In this document: piece by piece, positions 6,457 through 6,625 of the stretch
Numbering within the stretch: position 1 is the first letter of the stretch
Layout: each line of letters begins with the position of its first letter
Origin: Bacteroidales bacterium
Lineage (GTDB): Bacteria; Bacteroidota; Bacteroidia; Bacteroidales; BM520
Direction of reading: 5' to 3'
NCBI GenBank assembly: GCA_028701815.1
Contig: JAQVPY010000126.1
Span: forward strand, 1 to 6,625
DNA length: 6,625 nt
The notes under the pieces: model-generated
The model's input: the letters and a program-made list of their open reading frames with translations, nothing else
Databases searched by the model: none
What the model was told of the DNA's origin: nothing
Made by a program: the position numbers and the translations under genes

Positions 6457-6498
6457 AGTGGACAGTGGACAGTGGTTAGTGGACAGTGGTTAGTGGAC
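6457..6498 (+). repeat. Heptamer tandem array 2 (6 in-phase units)
   Basis: Six uninterrupted heptamers in the same orientation as array 1, in the order AGTGGAC, AGTGGAC, AGTGGTT, AGTGGAC, AGTGGTT, AGTGGAC. It is cleaner than array 1, using only two unit types. It begins directly after the nine-T tract of the terminator and ends with GTGT, the same four bases that follow the last unit of array 1. A 19-base stretch is identical between the arrays (6324-6342 and 6463-6481). Being past the terminator, it would not be in most operon transcripts. Confidence 0.92.
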
Positions 6499-6625
6499 GT
6501 GTGTCAATGCCTAAATAAGGTTGACCGTTTATTAACTAATTTAATTGATTCATTTTTAAAATTGATTCTGTTTTTTGCAGGTAAATATGAGCTGCTTTTT
6601 TCTTGGTAAAATGAGATGGGACTTG
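6499..6625. other. AT-rich window end with no supportable gene
   Basis: Nothing here can be called with confidence. An ATG at 6587 opens a plus-strand frame of 13 codons that reaches the window edge (MSCFFLGKMRWDL), with no recognisable family and no clear ribosome-binding site. Minus-strand frames are also open from the edge for 22 to 40 codons, as expected by chance in such sequence. The 9-mer AATTGATTC occurs twice, at 6543-6551 and 6560-6568, 17 bases apart and each followed by a T-rich stretch, in the place where a promoter for a downstream gene could lie. No good TAnnTTTG box was found. Confidence 0.4.

Noticed and set aside
6401..6493. Small plus-strand ORF of 30 codons from ATG 6401
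   Set aside because: It runs straight through the intrinsic terminator and into array 2, with no ribosome-binding site; its sequence is a by-product of those elements.
6278..6498. CRISPR array
   Set aside because: Units are only seven bases and run head to tail with no spacers; no cas genes are present.

Overview
The window looks like a chromosomal segment from an anaerobic, propionate-forming member of the Bacteroidota, probably Bacteroidales. The evidence is a two-repeat DUF1573 protein, a -7 box of the Bacteroidota type (TAnnTTTG) in front of a tRNA, little sign of Shine-Dalgarno sequences, AT-rich spacers, and the gene order mce - mmdA - oadG-like - biotin carrier - mmdB. The genus cannot be named from this sequence alone.

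Layout: (1) 1-504, the 3' part of a DUF1573 protein gene whose start lies outside the window. (2) 526-600, a tRNA-Pro(GGG) on the minus strand, converging on the DUF1573 gene, with a likely -7 promoter box at 617-624. (3) 683-1948, a peptidase U32 family protein. (4) 2011-6279, five tightly spaced plus-strand genes with gaps of 18, 13, 32 and 9 bases, very probably one operon. (5) 6280-6625, a gene-poor tail with two arrays of a 7-bp repeat on either side of a strong intrinsic terminator, plus a small GC hairpin.

The operon encodes the last steps of the succinate-to-propionate route. Mce interconverts the R and S epimers of methylmalonyl-CoA. MmdA moves the carboxyl group of (S)-methylmalonyl-CoA to biotin on the small carrier protein, releasing propionyl-CoA. 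The membrane subunit MmdB decarboxylates carboxybiotin and couples this to Na+ export, and the OadG-like subunit anchors and stabilises the complex. No methylmalonyl-CoA mutase or biotin carboxylase gene is in the window, which fits a decarboxylase pump better than an ATP-dependent carboxylase.

The metabolic genes are a known system. The less ordinary signals are the in-phase heptamer arrays (12 and 6 units), the first of which begins inside the mmdB stop codon; a translated N-terminal extension of about 77 residues on MmdB with an extra hydrophobic segment and an acidic linker; and an apparent surplus of about 18 residues in MmdB after its essential Asp. I saw no CRISPR array, insertion sequence, phage gene or defence system.
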